Source: Morchella semilibera | Taxonomy: Eukaryota; Ascomycota; Pezizomycetes; Pezizales; Morchellaceae | Direction of reading: 5' to 3' | DNA: 64,000 nt | NCBI GenBank assembly: GCA_009192285.1 | Contig: WBVU01000003.1 | Span: 310,001-374,000 of the forward strand | Translations under genes and position numbers: made by a program | Shown: positions 22,301-35,900 of the stretch, in pieces | Layout: each line of letters starts with the position of its first letter | Position numbering within the stretch: position 1 is the stretch's first letter | Notes under the pieces: model-generated | Seen by the model: the letters and a program-made list of their open reading frames with translations, nothing else | Told to the model about the DNA's origin: nothing | Databases searched by the model: none

Positions 22301-25300
22301 TGACCTTCAAACAAGGCCAGGCTAGGTCTTTCCAAGAGACAACATAATCCATACAGCTGGGACGAACGATATTTAAAATGACCAAGAAACATACTATCGA
22401 TCTCTAGATAACAGATTTTAGATATAAAGAAAGCGGGATGTAGAGGTTGTAGAGGGTGTCGAGTTTCGTCATCGCGGTATAGAACTTTACCCTAAAACAA
22501 CAGTCGCTAAAGTTATTCTCTAGGGGCAAAACCATAGCTAAGTCTAAACTAGATCGAAATCAACGCCTAAGCATCGATACGAGATATAAGTTAGCCTTTG
22601 ATACTCTTGATATTCAAAGGAGGTATAAACAAAGATGATTATCCTGATACTAGTAAAACTTCCACTACCCCAGCCAGAACCAAGTTATTTTTCCTTTCTT
22701 TCCTTCTCCCTTTCTTTTGGCATAGGCCCCAGCCTAGCTAACTGCTTGTACGAATCGAAAACCGTTAAGAAGGGCCCCCAAAGATAATAGTGCTTACAAC
22801 TTCTTCGCTTAGAGAGAAACTGTCAGCCTTGTTTCTCGAGGCCCCACTTCCTCAGCCTAATGCCTCCGAGACTTTGTTAGTTACCAACCACGGCAAGACA
22901 GGAAGATAGGGGGGCGAGGAATTTCTTTGCCTCCTCAAGACAAGAGACAGGTATAGTCCTCTATCGAAGGTAGGATTTGCGCAGACCGAAACCTGATGAG
23001 TCTTGCTGATACAGTTCTAGGAGAACCTCTGTGCCTCACAATACCCCACTGGCCGGCCGGCCGGGGCTAGGGAGACGGAATATCTTGTGGATACAACGCT
23101 GATGATAGAAGAAGAGAGGCCTCCCACACCCAGAGTGGACACGGTAGAGCTTCCGGGGGGGAACGAAACCCTCGTCACCACAGGCTTAGCTGTGCGCGCC
23201 CGGAATACATCTTTTCGCTAAGCCTTGAGAGCTGAATAGGATCACCTAAACGGTCGCAAATATGGTGGTGTCAAAAGCTCCGTGCCTATTTCTTTAGGGT
23301 TCTTTCCACCGAGATTTCTCCAGGAAATAGTCGTCTATGGTTGAACGAGACGGGGGAAAAAACCCATTCTTACCACAAGGCTGCATTTTTCGTGCGGGGA
23401 AAAATGCAATTTCCCCCTATATCCGGCTCATACCAAAACAACGCATTAACAGCCTCACCAATTAATACTATTGATTAAAAATGAGTGTGAGATCGAGAGT
23501 GAGTGATAATCTATGACGCCCCGGCAAGTATTGCCGTGCCTGGATGCCACCACACCAAGTGAACATCTAAAACGAGAAAAAAAAACAAGCTCTGACCCTG
23601 TAAAGTAGCTAATACACGTATCTCTCTCACAGCCTGCTTCTTCCCATTCGTCTTGTGCCAGAGAGAGCGCTACACACTAGAAATATCAAACTGCACCACC
23701 ACGAGATGTCAATCTACAGGTTCGCCGTTGAAACAGCTGTACCCCTCGGTCCTGGCCATTACAACTGCTATCGATTAGACGTGTGATTGAAAGCCAGCCC
23801 GATGCATCGCACCAGCAAGAAAAAAGAACTCATCGACGAACCAGATGGGAAGCAGATGACATGATGATGAGAGGGGAAAAGAAAAAAAGGAACAGCAAAG
23901 CCAACAAAAGCAGAGGAGAAAGCAAGTGGCAAATCTAACGCAAGTGAACAACACGCAAGCCCCCGATCTGATCTCACATCTCATCATCATGTCGCTCTTA
24001 CACCTTTCCTGAATTACTTCGATCATCATCATCACTATCTTTGACACGGCTATTGCTGTATAGTATAATAAAAGTATTGTATCAAAGCCGGCATTACTTG
24101 GGCCACGATAACTTACTCCCGCAGCCCCTGCAATCAATAAAGATTTGATGATGTGATGGTACCTGTGACCTATCATGACTATTATTCATCCACACACAAA
24201 ACAAATCAATTAGAGTTTTTAATCAAGACTACTTGGCACACCCTCAGCTCTGATGAGCTTTTTTAACCCCTCCTGGAGACTCGCCCGTCACCCGTGTGCG
24301 ACAGGATGCAGGTCAGGGAGTTGGAGGGATGGTGGGAGGAAACCAGTATGAGAATACTTGACAGGGGGGGCGGGGTAGTGGCTACTTTATCTGAAGCGCA
24401 AGCAACGTAAAGTTATGCATAGGTGGCCATGGATGACCCTTGGAATCTCAACTCCACCCTCCCACTTTTCTAGATACCGAGCTACCGGAATATTAAGCAC
24501 CCCCTAACTCTCTTCTTTCCTTTCCCCCGCTAACTACTATATCAAATATTACCGGTAGCTACCGCGTGCTAATAGTTGTGCAAGAACCTCTCTCTCTCTA
24601 ATATTCCAGGTACTAGGTTTAGTAGTCAATGTACGCTGGGCTGAAAAGGAAGCCAAATCGGGCCACATTACCATTTCCACATGGTGGAGGAATTCAGCCA
24701 TCCAAAAGACCCGCTTTGCAATTTACCTTTAGCTCCTATCTGAGTTACTGACTGCCTAACTAGTAATCAACCTTACATACCAGCTAGCCACTTAAAATTT
24801 TCCGAAGGAACCCTTTCTTTGAAATCGGGTAATCATTCAACCTAACTCACTCACCTTGTCAGGGCATCTAATTCGGTAAATCCCCACACGCAAGAGTAAT
24901 CCAGGCCCCTCCTTGAGTGTGCACGCGGAAAACCTCCCTCAATCCACATACTTCCCCCGTGTTTCCCATCGAATCTCCTGATTTCATATTCCGTCCGTTT
25001 TAATTCCCTCCCTCCCCTCCTCTCGAATTAACCCCTGGCTTACCCGCCGAGTTTCCCCGCGTTGATGATGTTGTGCCTGGGCTATGTAGATGTTACGTAT
25101 GCCTTCGTTTACTTGCACCAGTAATAATAACCTACGATCCACACCCGTTATTGTGAAGAAGAAAAGGGTCCTGTGAGTTTTGTATCAGAAGAGCGGCTTG
25201 ACTGCACAGGTACGGCGTCTAGTTACGGGATTGACCGACCTGGTCCATGATAGTTCGAGTCCCTGGTGTATGTCTGTGTGTATGTGTATAGGTAGCATGT

Positions 25301-25558
25301 ACATAACCAAGTAGTTGCAATTGTTATATATAATTAACCTGACATAAAACGTATTTCCAATACTAGCGGTACTTACATTATTACATGGTTTAAGGACATT
25401 TGCTGCTGCTATACCTAATCAACCAACCAACTAACCAACCAATCAAATCTACTACGTCCCAATACATTGCGCACACTACCTACATACATGTACCTACTAA
25501 GTAACCACCACTACCACAACCGTACCTGACCAAAAAGCAACAAAAAAGAAAGAAGAAG

Positions 25559-25604
<46 letters not shown>
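25559..25604 (+). repeat. Poly-A tract, 46 nt
   Basis: An uninterrupted run of 46 A, followed by GGAACC. It has no target-site duplication that would make it the tail of a retroposon. Other shorter A-runs lie near 30962-30986 and 31605-31621. Confidence 0.9.
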
Positions 25605-25606
<2 letters not shown>

Positions 25607-27328
25607 AACCTGTCCTCACCGTAGCACAACCCCCCTCTGCGTTGTTGCTGCTTGCCCTGACATCTTGACCGCGGTGCCCATAATTTGCAATGCTAGGTTT
25701 CAAATCCAGAAACGTTGGACGTTGAAGACCAATGATTAGACCAACAACTGCACCCCCCCCCCCTTCCCCCACGCCCATGACAGCCCCCCCCCCTCCCTCC
25801 CCTGATCACGATAGATCAGAGCCAGGTACAGGTCTGGATTGAGATACGGACTCTGCAGATTGCTATCGATACCGGTGTGCAGCATCTGATCACCGGTAAG
25901 CATTTCCTTCTTACTTACTCACTCACTCAGGAACGCGCTGCAGATATGGCATGGCCGGGCGGTAAGGTGGCGGCGATGGGGCAGGGTGGGGGGGGGGAGG
26001 AACTGCAATTGTAGCCTAACTACATACCCTAGGTATGGAAGGGAGTGAACCTATCCTTGTAGTTGGTAAACTCCGATCCGTTCTGAAACAGATCCGGATT
26101 AACCTCTAGCACTTCTGTAAACATATGAATAGTTACTTTTCAGGCAGTAGTAAATAGTAGTAAGGTAAGATGGGATCATCCCATATATTTGATTCGCACC
26201 AATCAAACCTATTCTAGCAAGGAATACAACGGAATGAGAAGCTTAAAAAACATGCAATCTTTCAAAAGAAAAAAAAAAACACAACTCAAAACACAAGGAC
26301 AAACACGAAACATACAGATATCTTCTTCTCGTCATTTAGAAAGAAAAAAGAAAATGTAGGAAAGAAAAAAAGAACTCGTTCTTTGTACTAGCTACTAGAT
26401 AACATACAAAAAAAAACGCACATACAGTAGTACACGAGAAACAAAGGGTAAGGGGGAAGAAACTGGTGAAAAAAAAACATACATAAAACACAAATAGCCC
26501 CCCCACCAGCCCGCCGCCGCCCCGCACGCAGAAGAAAGTAAAAATAAAACACCACCATACTAGCAACAAGGATATAGGACAGGTACGTACGTACAAACAA
26601 GATGATATAAGACATTGTAGAAGAAATAAAACAATAGAAAAGGGGAAAAAATGGTGTCTGTATGCCCAGGAGTCGATGGAGGGCGATGGGTTTCTTTCTG
26701 TAGAGGAAAGAAGAAGGTTTCGTTAAATGGGTTTTTTTTTTCTCGTAAACGGGTCGTAAGAAGCCATGCCATAGAAACGTTAAAGTTCAATCGGCCATCA
26801 GCAACGTTAAAGCAGGTATGAAAAAAGAACGGAGGAAAATAATACAACACAAAAGATAGTGACAAGAAGAAAAAAGAATCGGTATAATAATGATAATACG
26901 CCTCCCATATCAACGATGTAGTAATAGACCCTTAGAAGAAAAAAGAAAGAAAGAAAAGGAGAAGACAAAAAAGATAACCCCCCGTATTGAACAAATGTGA
27001 ATCCAAGGATACAGTAAGTAAAAAAAAACGATCAACGTTTTTAAAACATCTCCAATTTTCTTTCTTTTTGTTTCCTGCTCCTGGATCGATGATGGGGTAA
27101 TTGATGGTAGCTAGTCAGCGTTTTTTCCCTTTTTTCTCTTTCTTTTTTAAAAGAACTGTTCCATGTTCCCAGTGCCCTTTATCCCAATGTGTAAACCCCA
27201 CCCCCAAAGCCAAGCCGAGAATTCCCCCCGATTTGTATTTCCCTATACATTCCCATGAAACAGAAATCTAAAAATGCCAAAGCTTTTTGTGTTGTGTTGA
27301 ATTTTGATATTTATTTTTGTCGATACAA

Positions 27329-29901
27329 TTAAGAGGAGTCGGAAGGCCTCGACCGGCGGTTTCTCTCCAACCACTTCCTCTTCCCGGCCCGAGTTTCGAG
27401 GTGAGGCGCCGAATTAACAACATCCGTTCCGGCGGCCATCATACTGCTCCTCATCTTATTCCTATACGCGTCGACTAAAAAGAAAAAAAAAGCCAAATTA
27501 ACACTCGCTCACGGCGCCGTAGGAAGTTCGCCGTGACTTACGAGCTCGCTGTAAAAACATAGTCCTTCCTGCGAACACTCTGGACTGGCTCCACGACATT
27601 CTGTATCCCAACTCGTTCAAATCCAACTCCTTCTTCCTCTTCTGATTGCTGGGTGGTGGGGGTGACACGGTCATGCTGGAACCATCAAGCATGGGAACAA
27701 TGATCTGGGTCTGGGTCTCTGTTTGTGAATCGTCCTCCATCTGTGACGCCATAAATGAACGCGGGTAAACAGAGTTTGATTTACGGTAAGAATCCGGGAT
27801 TTCCTGCATGTGAACCTGGTCAAGCATAACACGGACACGGACACGGGAGCCACGAGCCGGATCATCAACGAGAATGAACTTCCGGCGCTTGTGGTCCGGG
27901 ATGTCTCCAAACAAAGAGGTATTGTTGGGTGGGGTAGACGCCGTTACGGCATTGGGGGTATTCGACGATGGCCCCATGGGATCCATGCTTTCATGCATCG
28001 AGGGTGGCATAGAGGCTCCTCCTACGTTCTCTGATGGGTAAGAAGTGGGATATCCGTGGAAGACGTGTCTCGGCCTTATATCATTTCCACTTGTTGGGGC
28101 ATGATGATGATGCTGCCCCGCATGTCCATTCCCGAATTCCTCGCCTCCAACGGCTGGAGAAAGGTGTCCTGAGCCTGACCTAGAGCTAGTGTTTGAGGCC
28201 ATCTGCCCTCCATACTGAGCCTGTGCGGGATGGTGGTGGTGGTGCAACATCGAGCCCATATCTTCCTCACCGTTCGCCGCGGTTGGAGTGTCATTGTGGC
28301 TTGTAGCTGTTCCTGGGTGGTGGTGGTGGTGAAGCTGTGGCTGCGCGTTTGGGACAAGAGGCCCCTTCATTCCGAGACCTACACTGGCCGAAGGAACACC
28401 ATTATGAACGTTGGGTGAGCCTGCACCGAGGTGAGCCTGAGCGGCCTGAGCATTTGCTTTGCGGTTGTTGATCTTGGCCATGCGACGAACCCTTCTGCTT
28501 CGTAGTCGGGGGTCCTGGTTAGAGTTCCTCCAGCTGTCTACAGCTCTCTGGATCAAGCCTCTCTTTCCTCTCAAGCAGGGATTTAGCTCGGCCAAAGCCC
28601 ACCCAACGGCATTGCACTCGGTCTCATAAACCAATCTGTTACCCCGGTACTGGTCCTTGGGGCAGCAGGCGCGCGGGTAGACACAGTTCTCGGTCTTGAA
28701 CTCATGAGATAGGGAGTCAACACTGATAGACTCGACATCGCAGCGAATAGTGTACTCCATCTTGACCCTGTCGCGAGAGTACTCGAATGCGATCCATTGC
28801 ACACCGTTATTGTCCTGCCTGACCACCAACGGGGTCGTCGCTGGGATCGGCCCAGGAGCGGCATTCGGGTTAATCGCAGAGTTTCCAGCACCAGGCTTGG
28901 ACCCAGACGAGGGAGTAGATGGGGATGCTCTGTGAATGGGGGTCTGGGAGATCTTTGTCGCAGCAGCAGTGTTTGGTGCGACATGTTGGTGATGAGGCTG
29001 TGGTGGAGTCATGGTCTGCCCAGATGACTGAGACATCAACAACGGTTGTGTGAGACCATGGTGAGGAGGCTGGCTGGTGTAGTTCTGGGGGCCAGTCGGT
29101 ATTGGGGGGTATGTCTGCGGATACCCGTACAGCGGGGCCTGCATAGGCTGTTGTGAATAGACTCGGTGATCCGCTGTAGGAGAAGCAACAGAGGCCGGCG
29201 AGTTGCTCTGAGGAGTGTGGTAAATTGGAGGGTACGGTGGACGGTTCATTGTGTGAGTAGCCATCAAATCTGTATAATAGTTTTTTCAAAACAGGTTGTT
29301 AGTCAAGGAACGTTTTGTTTTTCTTTCTTTTCTTTGCTGAGACACGAGGCGGCGTAGAGGTGTGAAGGAAGGTGCGAGAGAAGGTGTGTGAGGGAAGGAT
29401 GGAGGGAAGGATGGAAGGGATGGAAAGTAGGGGTGGGTGAAAAGCAAATATAAAGAAATAGGATATGCTGGGGAAGATCGGAAGGATCTACGGACCTTGA
29501 GGTGGGTATGAAGAAGCACTACCGCCGGGAGTGCCGTATGGGGAGGGATGAGCAAAGTAAGCGATCTCTTGAGAGTGCGGGTGCTGTGGACCAGGGAGGT
29601 TTGAGGACTGGGCGAAAGGGGATTGATGTTGAGGGGGGTGAGGCGATGGAAAGGTAGAAGAAGAGGGGGGTGGAGGTTGCTGCTGCCCTGGGTGGTGTTG
29701 TTGTTGATGAGGGAGGTTAGGTCTAGGGTGCTGCTGCTGCTGCTGTTGCTGCTGCTGTTGTTGTTGCTGGGGGTGGTGCTGTTGAAGGTGCTGGGAAGTA
29801 GCAGTTGAGGGCGGTGGCGGATGCTGTTGATGAGGGTGACCTTGGTGGCTATCCGGTTCAGTGGCCGGCTCCTCCTTATAGCCTCCGGGTGGATGCGACA
29901 T
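27329..29901 (-). CDS. DUF8032-like fungal regulator-like protein, 3 exons, 759 aa
   Basis: The minus-strand exons are 29901-29496, 29269-27542 and 27474-27329. Intron 1 (226 nt) has donor GTCCGT and acceptor ATACAG. Intron 2 (67 nt) has donor GTAAGT and acceptor T-rich TTTTTAG. Both joins keep frame. Without intron 2 the protein would end wrongly in RKSRRTSYGAVSEC; spliced, it continues ...QRALDAYRNKMRSS... to TAA at 27329-27331. Exon 1 has 13 consecutive Gln (about residues 45-57) among Pro/His. A conserved domain follows at about 292-401 (VQWIAFEYSRDRVKMEYTIR, a Cys-containing ENCVYPRACCPKDQY segment, RGLIQRAVDSWRN, RRVRRMAK). A second conserved block is C-terminal (about 590-735: KRRKFILVDDPARGSRVRVRV, SYRKSNSVYPRSF, ELGYRMSWSQSRVFAGRT). 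His runs lie between them. This is the pattern of Gln-rich fungal DUF8032 proteins. A nuclear or regulatory role is suggested only by composition. The function is unknown. Confidence 0.85.
29733..29771 (-). repeat. CAG/CAA repeat encoding polyglutamine
   Basis: A trinucleotide run within exon 1 of the DUF8032-like gene, encoding 13 Gln. The mix of CTG and TTG units on the plus strand would slow slippage. Its length may vary between strains. Confidence 0.85.
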
Positions 29902-32900
29902 AGCTTGCCTGTGTGACTGGGGTGGGTATGCCAGTGTTGGAGAGAGATGGATTTGGATGGGGCTGCGGTGACGACTGAGGGCGGCGGTGAAATCTGTGGA
30001 GGTGCTACTACTCCGTAACTGGATATTGAATCTAACGCTTTTTCCGACTACTGCTGCTTCTGCTTCTGCTTTTGCTTCTGCTTCTGCTTCTGCTTCTCTG
30101 CTGTCTCTGATGCAACAACGCTACCCTCTCTTTACTATTTTTTTTTATTTTTTTATTTTTTTTTTATTTTCCAACAGCGCGAAAAATTATGACGGCGCTG
30201 ATGCTTGTCGTAAGGATCAGATCTGTTTCTTCCGTGTGGTCGGGCGGGCGTGGCACAGCGCCGTTCCTCTGGGAATTGAAGGAGTGCGTGGGTGGAGGGA
30301 GGAGGGGGTGTTCCTTTTTCCTTTTTTTTTTTTTTTTTAATATTATTTATTTATTTCTTCTCCCTGATGTCAGTGGCCCCGTAGTGAGTGTAGGTATGTA
30401 GGTAGGTAGGTGTATGTGTGGGTGGTAGTGGTGGGTGTCGAGTGGTAGTGGTTAATGGATGGATGGATGATGGGCTGGATGTGTGGGTGAATCCGTGAGT
30501 GACCGAGTGAATGAATGAAGCCTTGGGAATTCTTGGTTAGCTCAAGGTCCACAGTCCTGTCCTATCTTGATCTGCGTGGTGTATGTAATGTATGTAACGT
30601 ATGCTATGATGGGGGGGGTGTATGTATGTGCGAGATGTGGATGTGGGTATGGATGGGCAGGTATGTATGTGCACGTAACGCGAATAAAGGGGACAACGCT
30701 GTCTGAGCAAGTAAGCAATCACCTTGAAGAGGCCAGAAAGAAAAAAAAAAGCAACCCAAAAAGGTATGGAATGGTAAGTAGAACAGACAGGCAGACAGGC
30801 AGACAGAGTACTCTGTCAAGGGGGGAGGGGGGAAAAATAAAAATAAAACAATAAAACCTTTCTGCTAATTGTTGTCGCTGAAGAGGAATCAGACTGAAGA
30901 AGAACGAAAGACAGAGAATAGAAAAAAAAAAAAGCAATGAACGAGAAGAAAAATCAACAGTAAAAAAAAAAAAAAAAAAAAAAAAAGGCTAAGAAAAAAA
31001 ACTCAACTAAAGAAAAAAAGCCGATATGATATGGATGGAGACTGACCCCCCGGGGAAAAATCAGTTACTAACTAGCGTAGAGTAGGGTCATCCAGTCTCC
31101 ACACTGATGCGGGACGTAATAACGGTAGCCAGTTCGAGAGTACGTATCAAACGCCCGCCAAAGCGTGCCGAAACCCCGAACAGGAAAAAAAATGGAAAGG
31201 GAATGGAAAAAGCAATCTTAAGAAAGAAAAAGAGAAAAAGAAAAAAAAATATAACGGCTTCTTCTGCGAATGAGAATAAAATGTCTAAAATAAGGTGGGA
31301 AAGTAAAATCAAAGTGATGTAAGGCAGGGAATAAGCTAAACAATCGATGAAATCAGGAGGGGGCGCTGGGAAATGATACGTTTACTTCTCTCCTCTCAGG
31401 TCAAGCCAAGCGCTGTCTGCACCAGATACTAGAACCAGAGATGGAGAGATAAAACGATCGGGAAATTATTGGGATATTCACCAGAGATCAAGCAATGTAT
31501 TATTTCCCGGCAAATTCTTGTTTGCCCCTACAACAAGAGCGATTGGAATGATTGGACGAAAGAAACGAGGAAAGAATAGGAAAGAAAGAATGAAAGGGAG
31601 TTGGAAAAAAAAAAAAAAAAAATAAGTACCTTAGGGTATAAGCTCTGCTGATAGGCCGAGTCAGAGTGAACTAGTCAGGCGTAATCGCGCAGCTGATAAC
31701 CTGCAAGAGAAGCTCTGGTCACTGGTGGTTGCTTTTCCAGAACACTACACAAAGCCGGTCGCTAGAACGACAATTGGTGAGATGTTGCCGTTGGAATATT
31801 GCTGGGCGCTTCTCCGAAACAAAACACAGTGTGTACTACGCGCCAGCCAGATGGGATGGAATAGGTACCTTCTGTCACGTTCTCAGTGACCTGACTAGCA
31901 GCAGCAGCGCTGCAGTAAGTATTGCGCGGCGCGACGGGGGCGGCTTGGAAGGGAGGGGGGGGGGCCGGGGGTGTGCGTGATGGAAAAATTGCCGGGTGAA
32001 AAAGTCTTGGTTTGTCAGGGATATGTAATCGCGCAGGGTACCGTTATGGTATGGCGAGAAATCGGCCAGACAGGGGTAAAGGAAAAATTACTAGCTAAAC
32101 CAGGAGAAGGGTGTGGGTGGCTCGGTGGTCGGTACTTGTGCAACACAAAGAATAATCCTCGTAAAATTTAATCTATCAGATTTGTATGTACCTCGGAGAT
32201 AGGCTTGCTTCTTCTTCTTGCATAGACTGAACTAAAAGAACGTTGGTGTGTCAGGAACGGCAGTGAAGGATAATAACTGGGTGAAGTGTCTGTATGGAAC
32301 TGGTTAACTGCCTCCCACGTTCAGTAGAATCGAGCTGGAGAGATGCCGCGGTTGTTGCCCAAAGTGATCGTCGATTAATGGTGATGTTCTTGTGTGGCTG
32401 TGCGGGAGCAGCCTTTCTAAGAAATCGTACTATGAGAGCATTTTGTGAAACATGTCAGTTGAACCCTTATTATTTATTCTACGCTGTCTCTCAGAGGAAT
32501 GTAGACGTTTCTGTGCGGTATTGGTAAGGTGTGCACGCGCGCGGTCACCACTCATAGAAGGAATGAATCGAACAATGCGATGTGATGCGTGGAGGGAATG
32601 CGTGTTTAGGGTTAGGTGTAGGTGCGTTGGGCTTTGGGTTGTGCCTTGGCAAATGATGGTCAAGACAAAAAAATAAGATGTCGATTCGGCGAGCGAAACA
32701 GGAACGGGTTGAGGGGTGTGTGGGAATTGAATGATTCCCGCCTAGGAAGATGACTTGCGTACATACGTTTATTTTTTTTCTTTCCTTTTTCCTCTGGGTT
32801 GGCGCTTTAGTTGGGACGAATTGGTTGAAGGATACGAGGATGCCCAGGTCTCTGATTCTGCAAGATCGTTGGTGGTGACTGGGGAGGGGTTGAAGAAGGG

Positions 32901-35900
32901 GAAAGGGAACAAAAATAACAAAATGTCTCTGAGGGGCGTGCGATGATGATATTGATGTCCCAATGGTTGCCACTACTACGTTACACGCTTGACCCTCAGC
33001 GGAATTATTATCTTTCGATTCGCGATATCAAAAAGTACTGGGTTTCGCGCCCGATATCGATAGAGTAGTGGTTGGTTGTCGAGGATTTCGTGGGTGGGAT
33101 TGGGGGGGGGGGGGGCCAGGGCAGATGCGAATGCAACGGTGGTTCAGGGTTGAAAAGCCACTGGGAAAGGATACCTTGGATGGATCGAGGTGACAGACAA
33201 CAGGTAACGGTAAGCACAGGGGAAGAGAAACTGGATGAGCTGGGCTATAAGAGTGGGATGGTGATGAGGGAGGGGTGATTGTTTATTTCTTTTTTCATAT
33301 ACAAGTCTTCCCCTTCTCTAGAGAGGAAGCTAATTACTAACATAACGGCAACTATATTTCTACGATTCTACGACTAAAGGGGGACGATTATAGATCACGG
33401 AATAGTACGGCGTAGAGAGAAATCGAGTCGCAAGGCCCCAACCTGTCAGTTGAAATTGAATATATGTAGATCAACAAGAAGGAGTACGTAGGATGGGCGA
33501 ATTGGCGTGCGGCGGTGAGGAATTGATTTTCTCGAGCGCAAGTACTCGAAGAGAAAGACCTCGTGCAAAGTAGAAAAGAGGCTACTAAGCGATCGGGTTT
33601 AAAGGACAACGGACGAGTGGCCGGATGAAAGCTCCACTGGTGTAAACATAAGAATAGAATGGCACACAGATATTGAGTAGATTGTAGGTGTAACCGATAC
33701 CCAGGCCCTACCATCAATTGTGTCAATTGACAATTGATGGGGTCCAATCACACCATGCAAGTAAAGTGCGTTACTCTACCTTGGTCCTTTGCTGCGTACC
33801 CATATCTCAATCTTCAATCTGTGGGTGGAGATTCCGATTCCTCTGCAGTCTGCCCTGGTCTGCCGTATTCCTTCGGATATCTCACTTTGATTGATTGGAA
33901 TTTTAAGGGCATGGTGGCTTACGGCAAGCCTGTAATGACCCGTCACATTTACCTTCTTTTCCTCTCACTCGTTTTCTTCTCTCCGGCCCATTCGTCTTGG
34001 TTAGCTTCAGAAAAACAATTAGGTCAGGTCCCCGGGTCCCACTTTCAATGCCCTTTCCTTGTTCAGTAACCGTCTATCCCCCAATTGGATTTCCAGCCCC
34101 CAATAGCGACGACGCACATCCGTTTTTATATCAGATCTTCAATATGCAATCGTAAATTGAGGCAGAGTCAGTGAGTGAGTGATCATGAGAGAGTCGAGCA
34201 CCAATTCTTTTTTTTTTTTTTACAGACGAGTCATCACCTCCCAACCTCTCAGGTAAGTATGAGGAGGAGCGCCCAGAGCAATTCGCCCGTCGGAAAACCG
34301 CGGCCACGCCCCGACCGCTGTAGCTGTTGTAATCCCCTCTCATAATTCCATTGCGTTCAGGTTTCAACTGAGTCGGCTGCCCCGCGGCCCGCCTTGCTTC
34401 CCGTATTGTTGATCTTCATTCAAAAGAAAATACCTAGGCATGGTAATTCGATGTATGTTCTTATGTACTAATAAAAAAAGACCATGTCAGAAAGCGAATG
34501 TCCTGTATTGACTGAAAGAGGAAATAAGAAAAACGAGTATCAGATCAGGTGTCCGACTTGATCAATTGAAAGAATTGGGGTGATCAGAGTGGGGGGGGGG
34601 GATGTGACGATGATGTGATGAAAGGTTACTCTCACAAACCAAACCAAAACCAAAGCCACGTCCACACGTGCCATCCAGGGAAAACAAAATGCACAGACCG
34701 TCTTTTCACCCCTCCTCTCCCCCTTCCATCTGCCCCACGTGTATATGTCATGTCAACCACGCTGCCAGCGCCTTTCAAGCTCTGCAAGGGTGAAGTATGT
34801 AGGTGGTGGTGGTGGTGGTGTATGTAAACCTTTGGCCAAACCACCACCAAACAAACAACGGGTGCATTCGATAGCTGCCCTGAACCAGGGGAAGAAACCC
34901 ATCAAAACCCATCACGACGGGAATCTGGTTTCTCAGGGTTGCGCGGGAGTGTGCCTGGCTGCTGATCCGATAGCCCTAATGCTCACCACCACCACCCCCC
35001 ACCCCCCGCCCTGTAATCCAGCCCCGGCCCTGTTGCTAGCGGCAATCACTCGATCTCGCCCGTTCTTCGCTCATTCCTTCACAACAACATTAAGTCTCAA
35101 CGGCGTGATTACGAATTCCGATGGCTACTAAATCGCAAGCGGGCTTTCTTGAAATTCGGACCGGAGTCATTCGTGCGATTACTCTAAATAATCATGTGCA
35201 GAATAGGTAGGTGAATAAGCATTAAAAAGAGATTAAAGGACCATAAGCTTTACCGACCTACATAACACTCCAACCAGTACAGCGCCATATCGACAAGTTC
35301 TTACAGATTCGTCGTGGGGTGGGGGCTACACGGTGATAAGCAATTCGTTTGCTGCGTGTGTGACTTACATAGAGTAGGTACATACATGTACTGACTTACA
35401 TTGTATTTTCTGACCCTCGGCAAAGCGGCTCAGCCCACTTACTTAGACACCCCCCCTTCACTGTTTCCCCTGTTTTTGGAAAGTGACTAGGCACGCGTAA
35501 GACATCGAAAGGTCCCCAATCAATCAATCAATCATCAACCAATTCAATCTAATATACTCGATTAGGGAAACCTGTCTGGCTGGTTCTTTAGCTGGATGGC
35601 TGGATGACAGCTGCTCGAGCACTTTATCAATTACGGTCAGTCAGTCCTCAAGAAACAACCGGCGGCCTGCAGTGTCTCACGGATGGTACCATAGTACCTA
35701 AAAAAAACAAAAAAACGTTACTCTAGTGTAGTGGTGTCGTGGGGTCGATTTCCGATTTACTTGTTGCCTTTTTTCAAACGGCTACCACTCAAAACCGTTC
35801 AGTGGGTTTAAGCAAAAGGAAAGGCTAAAAAAAAAAAAAGAAAGCCACCATAATTTCCCTGGCACTTGTTATTCTCCTGCATCACGCCGTCATGCTGGTA

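Larger units (their letters stand above)
13415..27328. other. Gene-free interval of about 14 kb
   Basis: Apart from the hairpin at 18272-18364, the retroposon-like insertion at 18992-19320 and poly-A tracts, no gene is supported. The first part, to about 14030, is the T-rich 3' flank of the DUF8035-like gene. The last part (about 26200-27330) is the A-rich 3' flank of the convergent DUF8032-like gene. Sequence near 19650-20450 contains diverged repeats of words like GGCTGGGTGGTGTATTTCC and a coding-like stretch at about 20325-20455, perhaps a decayed repeat. An imperfect direct repeat lies near 23154-23190 and 23351-23388 (GGGGGAA..AAACCC...ACCACA.GGCT). Confidence 0.45.

Noticed and set aside
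25245-25275. tRNA B-box-like TAGTTCGAGTCCC
   Set aside because: The flanking bases do not form a T stem, and no matching A box or acceptor stem lies at the right distance.
33734-34069. 111-codon ORF with a hydrophobic patch
   Set aside because: It begins in a small palindrome and mixes unrelated compositions. There are no introns, domains or coding-like codon use to support it.
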